DNA of 15,630 nucleotides from Acidobacteriota bacterium (GCA_003223895.1 QHXD01000039.1:1-15630); one strand, 5' to 3'; counted from the stretch's first letter, positions 6,831 through 13,997 are shown. Made by a program: numbers and translations. Notes: a model not told the origin generated them from the letters alone.

Positions 6831-7565
6831 ATGCAGAACCTCAAGCTCACACTTGCCTACGACGGCACTGAATTCCATGGATGGCAGATCCAGCCTCAGC
6901 TTCCAACCGTTCAAGGCGAGCTTCAAGAGACACTCCGAAAACTCTTCAATCACGATGTCCGGGTCACCGGTTCGGGACGAACCGACGCGGGCGTCCACGC
7001 TCATGGCCAGGTTGCGAGTGTCGAAACCACGCGTAAGATCGATCCGGATGCGGTCCTGCGCGGAGCCAACGCGCTGCTTCCGCCGGCTATTCGCGTTCTG
7101 GCGGTCGAGGAAGTGAGCCCGGAATTCCACGCCCGTCGATCGGCGCGTTCGAAAACGTACGAGTATCGCATCTGGCGAAATCCCATCGTGAGCCCCTTCC
7201 ACAGCCGCTACGTGTACGCTTTCCGATACCCTCTCGATGAAAAGGCGATTGACCGGGGCACGACGTGCTTCCTTGGCACCCATGACTTCACATCCTTCTG
7301 CGCGACCGCAACAGAGATCGAGGACCGGACTCGCACAATCTACCAGGCCTCCTGGACCCGATCGGAGCCCGAGTGGGTGTTTCGTATACGCGGCAACGGC
7401 TTTTTGCAGTACATGGTGCGGACGATTGCCGGCACTTTGATCGAGATCGGGCAGAGCCGCCTCGATGCGGAACAGATTCCACAGATCTTCGAAGCGCGCG
7501 ACCGGCGTCTCGCAGGACCGTCATTGCCCGCGCACGGGTTGCACCTGATTTCCGTTGAGTACTAA
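6831..7565 (+). CDS. truA: tRNA pseudouridine(38-40) synthase
   Basis: This enzyme isomerises uridines 38, 39 and 40 in the tRNA anticodon arm to pseudouridine. It has 244 residues, typical for bacterial TruA. The start MQNLKLTLAYDGTEFHGWQ is the standard N-terminus. The catalytic loop is GSGRTDAGVHAHGQV with nucleophile Asp52. The later TruA blocks RRSARSKTYEYRI, FLGTHDFTSFCA and NGFLQYMVRTIAGTLIEIG are all present. It heads the plus-strand run truA-uppS-cdsA-dxr-rseP-fur, 50 bp upstream of uppS, and is divergent from the glycosyltransferase gene. No Shine-Dalgarno sequence precedes the ATG at 6831. The gene looks fully intact. Confidence 0.96.
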   Translation: MQNLKLTLAYDGTEFHGWQIQPQLPTVQGELQETLRKLFNHDVRVTGSGRTDAGVHAHGQVASVETTRKIDPDAVLRGANALLPPAIRVLAVEEVSPEFHARRSARSKTYEYRIWRNPIVSPFHSRYVYAFRYPLDEKAIDRGTTCFLGTHDFTSFCATATEIEDRTRTIYQASWTRSEPEWVFRIRGNGFLQYMVRTIAGTLIEIGQSRLDAEQIPQIFEARDRRLAGPSLPAHGLHLISVEY

Positions 7566-7615
7566 AGAACTTTGCATTGCAAATTGAAACCTTCCGCGTG
7601 GTAAGATCAAACGGT

Positions 7616-8371
7616 ATGCCCAGGAAAGTACAGGAGCTTTCTGAGCAGATCGACAGCAACGCTCTGCCCGCCCATATCGCAATCATCATGGATGGCAACG
7701 GCCGCTGGGCCCGCAAGCGCGGCTTGCCTCGCGTTGCCGGCCATCGGGCCGGAATCAACGCGGTGCGCCAGGTTGTAGAAGGCTCCGCCGAACTCGGCAT
7801 TCCTGTGTTGACGCTGTATGCGTTCTCGGTGGAAAACTAAAGACCTCACGCTGAAGTGGCTACTCTGATGCAGCTCCTGAAGGAATACTTGAACAAGGAG
7901 CTGGAGAACATCCATAAGAACAATATCCGATTCCGCACGCTCGGCCGCACTGATGAGCTCGATTCATCAGTGCAGCGCGAGATCGAAAAAGGAATTGCCC
8001 GAACCCGGACTAACACGGGGATGATCTTCAATGTGGCTTTGAATTACGGCGGCCGGGCGGAGATCGTTGACGCGGTAAATCGGATTCTGCGAAACGGCGG
8101 GAGGTCGGCTGCGGAAAACGGCGGGATTACGGAAAAGGAATTTGCGGCGCACCTTTATACAGCGGGGCTGCCGGACCCGGATCTGTTGATTCGAACCAGT
8201 GGCGAGCTCCGGATCAGTAACTTTCTTCTCTGGCAGATCGCCTACGCGGAAATCTGGGTCACAGACACGCTTTGGCCCGACTTCGACAAGCGGCATTTGT
8301 ACGAAGCCATCATCGCATTCCAGAAGCGCGAAAGGCGCTACGGCGGACTGGAGCCCCAACTCACCCGATGA
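7616..8371 (+). pseudogene. uppS: Isoprenyl (undecaprenyl) diphosphate synthase with in-frame TAA
   Basis: A cis-prenyltransferase that makes the C55 lipid carrier for peptidoglycan and O-antigen. The N-terminal part has PAHIAIIMDGNGRWARKRG with catalytic Asp26 and GHRAGINAVR, and ends LTLYAFSVEN. Codon 75 (7838-7840) is TAA. The same frame then continues RPHAEVATLMQLLKEYL, NVALNYGGRAEI, DLLIRTSGELRISNFLLWQ and ERRYGG to the normal C-terminus. The family motif is ENWxRP, so the stop sits where Trp belongs and one residue is missing. A single 3-nt loss (GGA from TGGAAA) would convert Trp-Lys to TAA. Everything else is conserved and the gene is normally essential, so an assembly error, a recent mutation with a second uppS elsewhere, or readthrough are all possible. 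The C-terminal half alone (first starts at GTG 7856 or ATG 7868) would lack the catalytic Asp. Confidence 0.9.
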
Positions 8372-8456
8372 CGCGAAGTGCGGATCTGAAATCTGCAACC
8401 GCCGATCGTCAATTTGTAACAAAGATTCCAAATTTGAATCAGCGATTCTCGACGCC

Positions 8457-9218
8457 ATGAAAAGAGTCGTTACCGCGGCCGTTGCCATTCCACTTGTTCT
8501 TGCCATAACGTGGTTTGCTCCAAACTGGGTCTTCGCCTTCGTGGTGGGCCTGGTGGCCGCTCTGGCGGTGGAAGAGTTTTTGTCGCTGGGCGCGAGGCGT
8601 GGAATCGGCCGGCCGGGGAGATGGTTCCTGGCGCCGGCAGTTCTCGTGACGGCTTCTTTTGTCGGCGGCACGGGATGGGGCATGACAAGCCTGGCTTTGT
8701 CTGCGCTCGCCTTGTTGACTGTAACGATCTTCAGTGGTCCGGTCGAAACGGCCCTGGGAAGAGTAGCGATCGGCCTTAGCAGTCTTCTCTACTGCAGCGT
8801 CACGCTGGGATTTCTCGTGCCAATGCCTCGCGAGCTGATTTTTGTGCTCCTGGCCGTCATCTGGGTCGGCGACTCGGCTGCTTACTGTGCGGGCCGCGCC
8901 TTTGGCCGTCATCCCCTGGCACCGAAGGTGAGCCCTAAGAAAACGGTCGAGGGTGCGATCGCAGGTCTCATCGGAAGCGTGATTGCTGGAATTGCCGTCG
9001 GTGTGTGGCTCCTGGACGAGCCCTGGTTGAACCTTGCGATCATTTCGACAGTGACGGCGGTTGCAGGACAACTCGGAGATCTTGCGGAATCGGTACTGAA
9101 GAGAAGCACAGGCGTCAAGGATTCCTCTTCAATTCTGCCGGGCCATGGAGGCATACTCGATCGTCTGGACAGTCTCTTCTTTGCAACGCCCGTGTTTTAC
9201 TGGTTCTTCAATTCATGA
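8457..9218 (+). CDS. cdsA: Phosphatidate cytidylyltransferase (CDP-diglyceride synthase)
   Basis: An inner-membrane enzyme making CDP-diacylglycerol from phosphatidate and CTP, the branch point for acidic phospholipids and phosphatidylethanolamine. It has 253 residues with repeated hydrophobic segments from the N-terminus (VVTAAVAIPLVLAITWF). The family signature near the C-terminus is SVLKRSTGVKDSSSILPGHG followed by GILDRLDSLFF, with the catalytic Asp residues intact. APKVSPKKTVEGAIAG is the other conserved CdsA block. The frame stays open upstream to 8199, over the end of uppS, but family alignment and the membrane start favour ATG 8457. There is no clear Shine-Dalgarno site. The 85 bp between uppS and cdsA hold no gene, only a weak AATTTG/CAAATT inverted pair. 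The stop overlaps the dxr start by four bases (ATGA). Confidence 0.95.
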   Translation: MKRVVTAAVAIPLVLAITWFAPNWVFAFVVGLVAALAVEEFLSLGARRGIGRPGRWFLAPAVLVTASFVGGTGWGMTSLALSALALLTVTIFSGPVETALGRVAIGLSSLLYCSVTLGFLVPMPRELIFVLLAVIWVGDSAAYCAGRAFGRHPLAPKVSPKKTVEGAIAGLIGSVIAGIAVGVWLLDEPWLNLAIISTVTAVAGQLGDLAESVLKRSTGVKDSSSILPGHGGILDRLDSLFFATPVFYWFFNS

Positions 9219-10387
9219 AACGTCTCGCAGTTGTGGGTTCGACCGGCTCGATCGGGCAGAACACTTTGCGTGTTGTCGATCATCTTTCCGATCGATTCTC
9301 CGTTTTCGCTCTCGCCGCGAACTCAGCTGTGGATCGACTGGCAGAGCAGGCTGCCGCATTCCGTCCCACGGTCGTAGCGATTACTGATGCCCGGCGCGTT
9401 GACGAGTTTCGAAATCGATGCCGGGAACTGCGGATTTCGATTCCCGAAGTGGTAACGGGCGAGCAAGGCCTTCGTCAAATCGCTTCAGCATCCGAAGTGG
9501 ACATTGTCGTTTCGGCGGCTGTCGGCGCAGCGGGCCTTCAACCCACTTACAGCGCGGTAGCTTCCGGCAAAACCGTTGCCCTTGCGAACAAGGAAGCCAT
9601 GGTTGTTGCCGGCGAATTGCTGCGCAAGACGGCGGAAAAGAGCGGCGCGCGAATCATTCCGGTCGATAGCGAGCACTGCGCCATCGATCAATGTTTGCGG
9701 TCAGGCCGGCACAGTGAAGTGCGGCGCCTGATTCTGACGGCTTCCGGGGGCCCATTTCGTGAAACACCGGTTGAGCACTTCGCGAATATCTCACCGGAAC
9801 AAGCCTTGAAACATCCGGTGTGGCAGATGGGGAAGCGGATTACTGTGGATTCGGCGACGCTGATGAACAAAGGACTTGAAGTGATTGAAGCTCGATGGCT
9901 TTTCGATATTCCAGCCGAAAAGATCGACATCATGGTTCATCCCCAGTCTGTTGTGCATTCCATGGTGGAATTCGTGGACGCTTCCGTGGTCGCTCAACTG
10001 GGCACCGCGGACATGCGCCAACCCATTCAATACGCACTTACCTATCCGGAACGGCTTCCGTCGTCGGTTTCGCACCTCGATTGGACGACAGTACCGCCGC
10101 TCGAGTTCAGTCCCCCGGACCGAAGCAAGTTTCCCTGTATTTCCCTGGCGTATCGGGCCATTGAAAAAGGCGGCACAGCGCCGGCGGTTCTCAATGCGGC
10201 AGATGAAGTTGCGGTCGAGGCGTTTCTGGAACGTAGGATCGCGTTTTCTGACATTCCGAAACTGATCGACGCGACACTTGAAGCCCACCGGGTGGAGCCG
10301 GCGGATTCACTGCAAGCGATTGTCAGCGCGGACAAATGGGCCCGGGAGTTTGTTGTAGCGGCGGTCGGTGACCGCCGGGGATCTTGA
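9215..10387 (+). CDS. dxr: 1-deoxy-D-xylulose 5-phosphate reductoisomerase
   Basis: This enzyme converts DXP to 2-C-methylerythritol 4-phosphate with NADPH, the first committed step of the non-mevalonate isoprenoid pathway. It has 390 residues, usual for the family. It has the NADPH-binding GSTGSIGQNTL at the N-terminus, the ALANKEAMVVAGEL block, the metal-binding and active-site segment PVDSEHCAIDQ, the flexible-loop region TASGGPFRE and the lower motif DSATLMNKGLEVIEA. The start codon lies inside the cdsA stop (ATGA overlap). The last 11 codons, ending VVAAVGDRRGS, are written by the left arm of a 73-bp palindromic element. The natural C-terminus has therefore probably been replaced or extended by repeat sequence, outside the catalytic core. 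Confidence 0.97.
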   Translation: MKRLAVVGSTGSIGQNTLRVVDHLSDRFSVFALAANSAVDRLAEQAAAFRPTVVAITDARRVDEFRNRCRELRISIPEVVTGEQGLRQIASASEVDIVVSAAVGAAGLQPTYSAVASGKTVALANKEAMVVAGELLRKTAEKSGARIIPVDSEHCAIDQCLRSGRHSEVRRLILTASGGPFRETPVEHFANISPEQALKHPVWQMGKRITVDSATLMNKGLEVIEARWLFDIPAEKIDIMVHPQSVVHSMVEFVDASVVAQLGTADMRQPIQYALTYPERLPSSVSHLDWTTVPPLEFSPPDRSKFPCISLAYRAIEKGGTAPAVLNAADEVAVEAFLERRIAFSDIPKLIDATLEAHRVEPADSLQAIVSADKWAREFVVAAVGDRRGS

Positions 10388-10425
10388 ATTGCAGCATTTT
10401 CGGCGGTCACAGACCGCAGTTACAG
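10353..10425. repeat. 73-bp REPIN-like inverted element, copy 1 (family C)
   Basis: The left arm starts TTGTAGCGGCGGTC and forms a perfect hairpin (stem CGGCGGTC / GACCGCCG, loop GGT) behind a GTAG tetranucleotide (10355-10358). The right arm is its inverted partner in slightly decayed form (10401-10425, head GTAA on the minus strand). The middle (GATCTTGAATT then CATT) resembles that of the second copy at 13597-13669, and both copies are exactly 73 bp. The left arm overlaps the 3' end of dxr and contributes its last codons. The element fills most of the 78-bp dxr-rseP gap. Confidence 0.8.
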
Positions 10426-10465
10426 TGCCGCGGCCAGTCACGTGCATCGTGTTAGAATTACTAAA

Positions 10466-11851
10466 ATGCCTTTAACAAACTTGTTACTCGCACTTCAGAA
10501 CGTGGACGCGGCCCCTCGAAGCTGGTTCCCGATTGGCGGCATGCTGTCCAATATCATCGGGGCGCTGATTGTCCTCGGGATCATCATTGTCATTCATGAG
10601 CTTGGACACTTTGCGGTCGCCAAGTTCTTCAAGATCAGGGTCGAGACGTTTTCGGTCGGATTCGGTCCTCGGCTTTTCGGGTTCCGGCGAGGCGAAACAG
10701 ACTACCGCATCAGCGCGTTTCCTCTCGGCGGATACGTCAAAATGGCCGGAGAAAACCCGACAGACGAAATCACCGGAGCGGAACACGAATTCCTGTCCAA
10801 GCCCAAATGGCAAAGATTCCTGGTAGCTTCAGCCGGTCCTGCCATGAATGTCATCCTTGCGGTCGTGCTTTTGACGGGACTGTACGTCTACGGCACCGAC
10901 GTGCCGGAATTCATGATCATGAAAGCGACCGTCGAGGTCGTCGAGCCGGGTTCCCCGGCGGACAAAGCAAGCATCAAGCCTGGCGACGTGATCGTTTCGC
11001 TGGACGGCAAGGAGAACCCGACGTGGCAGGACGTCTTCAACACGACTCTGACGCGCGCAGGTGCCCGTCTGCCCGTGGTGGTGGAACGCAACGGCCAGAA
11101 GATTGAGACCACCCTGGTCCCTGAGCGCAAGGGACGGGACGATTCCGGGTATGTGGGCATGGCCCCGATTGTCCGGACAGTCGTTACCGGTGTGTACGGT
11201 GCGCCCGCCAAGGCCGCGGGTATACAAGTTGGGGACGAAATCATCAGAGTCAATGGAATCGAGCTGAAGAAGAGCGGCCGGACGATTCAGGAATTGATGC
11301 AGACGATTCAGGAAAAGACATTCCCGATCACTATCCTTCGCAATGGCAAAGAGATTGAACTCCAGGTTACTCCGGAATTGCAGGGCGACAGGAAAATGCT
11401 CGGCATCAATATTCCGCCGCCGGCAGTGATGGTCAAGCTCGGATTGGTCGATGCCTTCAAGAAATCCATTCAGGTGAACAAAGAGTACGCAGCATTGCTG
11501 TTCGATCTCATTCCGAGACTGATCAAACGCGAAGCGTCGATGAGGCAGATCAGCGGGCCAATAGGGATTATCCAGGTTTCCGGCCAGGCCTTAGACGCAG
11601 GCATCGTGCCGTTGATCACGCTTCTGGCTATCATCAGCCTGAACCTGGGAGTGGTCAACCTGCTGCCCATTCCGATCCTCGACGGCGGGACGATGCTGTT
11701 GCTCCTGGTCGAATCATTGATGGGGCGGGATCTCAGCCTGCGTATGAAGGAGCGAATCGTTCAGGTCAGCATCGTCTTCCTTCTGATGGTGTTCGTTATC
11801 GTGATGTACAACGATGTTGTGAAGCTGCTGCCGAACCAGGCGGCTCCATGA
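10466..11851 (+). CDS. rseP: RIP family zinc metalloprotease RseP (site-2 protease)
   Basis: An intramembrane protease that in model organisms cuts anti-sigma factors such as RseA during envelope stress. Counting from ATG 10466 it has 461 residues. The first transmembrane helix contains the zinc motif HELGH (44-48, IVIHELGHFAVAKFF). Two PDZ domains follow, marked by GSPADKASIKPGDVIVSLDG and AAGIQVGDEIIRVNG. The third zinc ligand is in NLLPIPILDGGTMLLL, and a hydrophobic C-terminal helix ends the protein. In-frame starts also exist at GTG 10442 and ATG 10541; no start has a good ribosome site. The GTG at 10442 and the ATG at 10541 differ only in the poorly conserved N-terminal tail. The gene is part of the uppS-cdsA-dxr-rseP cluster and overlaps fur by four bases. 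Its natural substrate is not encoded in this window. Confidence 0.95.
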   Translation: MPLTNLLLALQNVDAAPRSWFPIGGMLSNIIGALIVLGIIIVIHELGHFAVAKFFKIRVETFSVGFGPRLFGFRRGETDYRISAFPLGGYVKMAGENPTDEITGAEHEFLSKPKWQRFLVASAGPAMNVILAVVLLTGLYVYGTDVPEFMIMKATVEVVEPGSPADKASIKPGDVIVSLDGKENPTWQDVFNTTLTRAGARLPVVVERNGQKIETTLVPERKGRDDSGYVGMAPIVRTVVTGVYGAPAKAAGIQVGDEIIRVNGIELKKSGRTIQELMQTIQEKTFPITILRNGKEIELQVTPELQGDRKMLGINIPPPAVMVKLGLVDAFKKSIQVNKEYAALLFDLIPRLIKREASMRQISGPIGIIQVSGQALDAGIVPLITLLAIISLNLGVVNLLPIPILDGGTMLLLLVESLMGRDLSLRMKERIVQVSIVFLLMVFVIVMYNDVVKLLPNQAAP

Positions 11852-12288
11852 AGGCTCTTGTTCCCGAGATGCAGGTCTTCCTGGAATACCTGCAGGACAA
11901 GAAGCTCAAATTCACTCCACATCGTCAGCTCATTCTTGAAACGTTCCTCGACCACGAGGGACACCGCAGCGTTGAGGATATCTATCGGGTCGTCCGGCAG
12001 CACGATCCGCGGGTCGGGTACACAACCGTTTACAGAACGATGAAGATCCTTGCGGACTGCGGCCTGGCACGAGAGATCGATCTTGCCGACGGCATCACCC
12101 GGTACGAACACCTTTACAATCATCAGCATCACGACCACATGATCTGCATGCAGTGCGGCAATTCAATCGAGTTCTACAATGCGGATATTGAAACGCTGCA
12201 GGACGAGGCGTCGGAGCAACTGGGGTTCAAGGTGCTGGATCACAAGCTGCAGATCTACGGGTTGTGCAAAGACTGTAACGGGAAATAA
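11848..12288 (+). CDS. fur: Fur family transcriptional regulator
   Basis: A 146-residue metal-dependent repressor. The N-terminal winged helix has the DNA-recognition segment YTTVYRTMKILADCGL (about 58-73). The hinge and metal sites follow: YEHLYNHQHHDHMICMQCG with the His cluster and C100/C103, and C140/C143 (LCKDCNG) completing a structural zinc site. The spacing matches Fur better than Zur or PerR, but metal specificity cannot be settled from sequence. The ATG overlaps the rseP stop (ATGA), so it is co-transcribed with rseP, which is an uncommon neighbour for fur. The final Gly-Lys-stop codons lie inside the left arm of a large foldback repeat that the convergent pdxA gene mirrors at its own 3' end. 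Confidence 0.9.
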   Translation: MKALVPEMQVFLEYLQDKKLKFTPHRQLILETFLDHEGHRSVEDIYRVVRQHDPRVGYTTVYRTMKILADCGLAREIDLADGITRYEHLYNHQHHDHMICMQCGNSIEFYNADIETLQDEASEQLGFKVLDHKLQIYGLCKDCNGK

Positions 12289-12340
12289 ACACAAAGACAC
12301 AACGCGGCATAGCCGCAACCAACTTTATCGAGATGAGCTC

Positions 12341-12548
12341 AGGCGGGGTGTTCCCCTCCTGGGACAGGAGGGGTGGACGCGCCATCAAGAAAATGCCGCG
12401 AAGCCTCCTTTAAAGGGCGCGGACGGGGTGGTCAGTTCGGCGAAACATTTCGTGTGAGCGACCACCCCCGTCTGCGCCGCTTCGGAACGGGATCTTTTTC
12501 TTAATGGCGCAGCCACCCCTCCTGTTCCAGGGGGGGAACACCTTCGCC
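12341..12548. repeat. Nested imperfect palindrome core of family D
   Basis: The left arm begins AGGCGGGGTGTTCCCCTCC and reaches GCGCCAT at 12379-12385. The complement of 12504-12548 reads AGGCGAAGGTGTTCCCCCC to GCGCCAT, so about 40 of 46 positions agree by eye. Inside, GGCGCGGACGGGGTGGTC (12416-12433) pairs with GACCACCCCCGTCTGCGCC (12460-12478). The terminal loop holds TTCGGCGAAACATTTCGTG. Paired arms with scattered mismatches suggest an old foldback element or a retained RNA structure. Confidence 0.65.
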
Positions 12549-12569
12549 TGACGATCTTCGGTAACCCTC

Positions 12570-12601
12570 GTAAAACTTTGTCCAAACAAACAAAGTTTTA
12601 C
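12570..12601. terminator. Possible bidirectional terminator hairpin
   Basis: A perfect 11-bp stem, GTAAAACTTTG (12570-12580) with CAAAGTTTTAC (12591-12601), has a 10-base loop TCCAAACAAA. It sits between convergent fur and pdxA, about where both transcripts should end. It has TTTT within the stem arm but no clean T-run after a GC stem, so intrinsic termination is uncertain. Confidence 0.3.
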
Positions 12602-12613
12602 GCGCCTTTGTGT

Positions 12614-13585
12614 CTATTTCCCTCGTCGAACGAGGTCCACAGCGCATTTCAGAGCCGCTTCCATTCCTGACGGATCCGCCTCACCCTTTCCCGCGATTGA
12701 AAACGCCGTGCCGTGGTCCGGCGATGTGCGGACGTAGGGAAGGCCGAGCGTCACATTTGTGGCCTCTCCGTGGGCGATCAGCTTGATGGGAATGAGCCCC
12801 TGGTCGTGATAGGGCGCGATCACGAGGTCGAATTCTCCTGAATGCGCGCGATAGTAGAGGCTATCGGCGGAGTGCGGCCCTGAGACGTTGATCCCGTCAG
12901 CCGCGCATTGACGGACCGCCGGCGCGAGGAGGTCCGTGTCTTCCCGCCCGAACATCCCGCCTTCGCCGGCATGAGGATTGATCGCAGCCACTGCAATGCG
13001 GCGGCCATCGAACTTGAATCGCTGCAACTGTCGATTGACGAACCGGATCAGCTTGACGTAATGTTCAGTGGAAATTTGCGCGAGAGCTTCACGCAGGGAA
13101 ACGTGAATCGTTGCGAGGACCACTTTGAATGTAGGAGCAAAGAAGGCCATTGCATACTGCGTCCGTCCTGCGCGTTCTGCCAGAAAGTCCGTTTGACCGA
13201 CGAATCCCTTACCAATGGCTTCTTTGCTGACGGGGGCGGTGACGATGGCGTCGATGTGTCCGGCCAGGGCGGCCGCGCCGGCAACTTCCAGGTATGCAAT
13301 CGCACGCTGCCCGGCCTCCCTGCTGAGTTTTCCCCACTCGATGCCCGTAGAATTTCCGCCGGCGTCGTGCAGGAAAAGAACGGGTTCCTCTGTGATGCCG
13401 GACAGGTCATCGATCCAGCGCCGGTTCAGGCCCGCAGCGAAGCGGTTCGCGTTGCGTTCAAAGACGTGACGATCGACAAACAACACCCACCGCGCAGACG
13501 TCAGTACCGATGAAATCGATTTGAGGACGACTTCAAGTCCGATACCCGCCGGGTCGCCAGCGGTGATCCCAATGGTGGCTTGCAT
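12614..13585 (-). CDS. pdxA: 4-hydroxythreonine-4-phosphate dehydrogenase
   Basis: This enzyme oxidises 4-phosphohydroxy-L-threonine with NAD(P) to an unstable ketone that PdxJ joins with DXP to make pyridoxine 5'-phosphate. It has 323 residues from ATG 13585. The N-terminus ITAGDPAGIGLEV is the PdxA hallmark. The segment IVTAPVSKEAI and the three metal-ligand His regions (IHVSLREAL, INPHAGEGGMFG, APYHDQGLIPIK) are intact, followed by VRTSPDHGTAFSIAGKG. An upstream in-frame start at 13654 lies inside a palindromic repeat and was rejected. The gene lies downstream of hfq, with a 91-bp leader that consists mostly of family C copy 2. It converges on fur, sharing an inverted-repeat 3' end. DXP is common to its pathway and that of the neighbouring dxr. 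Confidence 0.95.
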   Translation of the reverse strand: MQATIGITAGDPAGIGLEVVLKSISSVLTSARWVLFVDRHVFERNANRFAAGLNRRWIDDLSGITEEPVLFLHDAGGNSTGIEWGKLSREAGQRAIAYLEVAGAAALAGHIDAIVTAPVSKEAIGKGFVGQTDFLAERAGRTQYAMAFFAPTFKVVLATIHVSLREALAQISTEHYVKLIRFVNRQLQRFKFDGRRIAVAAINPHAGEGGMFGREDTDLLAPAVRQCAADGINVSGPHSADSLYYRAHSGEFDLVIAPYHDQGLIPIKLIAHGEATNVTLGLPYVRTSPDHGTAFSIAGKGEADPSGMEAALKCAVDLVRRGK

Positions 13586-13596
13586 GCGGGGAAATT

Positions 13597-13669
13597 CTGT
13601 AGCGGCGGTCTGTGACCGCCGACGATCCTCAATTCTGACATTGCCGGCGGTCATAGACCGCCGCTACAG
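13597..13669. repeat. 73-bp REPIN-like inverted element, copy 2 (family C)
   Basis: The arms CTGTAGCGGCGGTC... (13597-13621) and its inverted partner (13645-13669) agree at 24 of 25 positions. Each is a perfect hairpin (stem CGGCGGTC / GACCGCCG) behind GTAG, with only the loop differing (TGT, TAT). The middle, GATCCTCAATT then ACATT, matches copy 1 at 10353-10425 in layout. The GTAG heads face outward, opposite to family A. It sits in the leader of pdxA just after the hfq stop and would fold in the hfq-pdxA transcript. Confidence 0.88.
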
Positions 13670-13676
13670 TTTGAGG

Positions 13677-13997
13677 CTAGTCGACTTCCTTGTCCTCGTC
13701 TTCCTTGTACATGTACTTGATGTAGTGCTTCAGGACCAGGAGGTTCGGCTCACCAGTCCGATTCACCTTGATGCAGTTTTTGTCGTACCATTCGATGACG
13801 CCCTTAACAATTTCGCCGTCCTGCAGAACGACGACCATCGGCGTCTTGTTCTGCATCTGTTTTACATAATAAAAGTTCTCAGCGTTGGTTTGATCGTTGG
13901 ACTGCGGCTTCTTGTTATTACTACTTCGCGGCTGCCTTACCGTGAGTTGTTCCTTGATGTCGGCAAGGCTCGGCCGAATCAGCTTCCGATTTGACAT
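13677..13997 (-). CDS. hfq: Hfq-like RNA chaperone with long N-terminal extension
   Basis: A 106-residue Sm-like protein. The core (about 43-98) reads YYVKQMQNKTPMVVVLQDGE, then GVIEWYDKNCIKV and LKHYIKYMYK. This matches the Hfq pattern of an N-terminal helix, an Sm1 strand pair with Asp-Gly (60-61), and an Sm2 segment in which K90-H91 matches the Lys-His of the YKHAIS motif. The first ~42 residues (NRKLIRPSLADIKEQLTVRQ and a polar Ser/Asn/Lys/Gln-rich linker) have no counterpart in E. coli Hfq, and the tail DEDKEVD is acidic. It would form a hexameric ring binding sRNA and mRNA, but the Sm2 motif is divergent, so function is inferred. A GAGGAAGAG ribosome site precedes ATG 13997. It lies 165 bp after holB, so probably has its own promoter. 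Confidence 0.8.
   Translation of the reverse strand: MSNRKLIRPSLADIKEQLTVRQPRSSNNKKPQSNDQTNAENFYYVKQMQNKTPMVVVLQDGEIVKGVIEWYDKNCIKVNRTGEPNLLVLKHYIKYMYKEDEDKEVD

Larger units (their letters stand above)
12280..12622. repeat. Large foldback element between convergent fur and pdxA (family D)
   Basis: This 343-bp stretch includes the 325 bp without genes between fur and pdxA. Its ends are inverted repeats: GGGAAATAAACACAAAGAC at 12280-12298 matches the complement of 12604-12622 at 17 of 19 positions. Each arm contains the last Gly-Lys codons and the stop of the gene it overlaps. Inside are a small hairpin (GCGGC ATA GCCGC, 12304-12316), a long imperfect inverted pair (12341-12385 with 12503-12548), an inner pair (12416-12433 with 12460-12478) and an A/T-rich hairpin at 12570-12601. 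It could be a MITE-like or foldback element, a structured RNA, or a two-way terminator. No convincing reading frame was found in it. Confidence 0.75.

Noticed and set aside
7838..7840. Selenocysteine or pyrrolysine recoding at the uppS stop
   Set aside because: The codon is TAA, not TGA or TAG, and the expected residue is Trp with a neighbouring residue missing, which points to a deletion.
7967..8683. 238-residue open frame on the - strand
   Set aside because: It is antisense to the uppS end and cdsA start, and its residue composition is unlike a real protein.
13586..13654. N-terminal extension of pdxA from 13654
   Set aside because: The extra 23 residues are encoded by the family C repeat, and the family N-terminus begins at ATG 13585.
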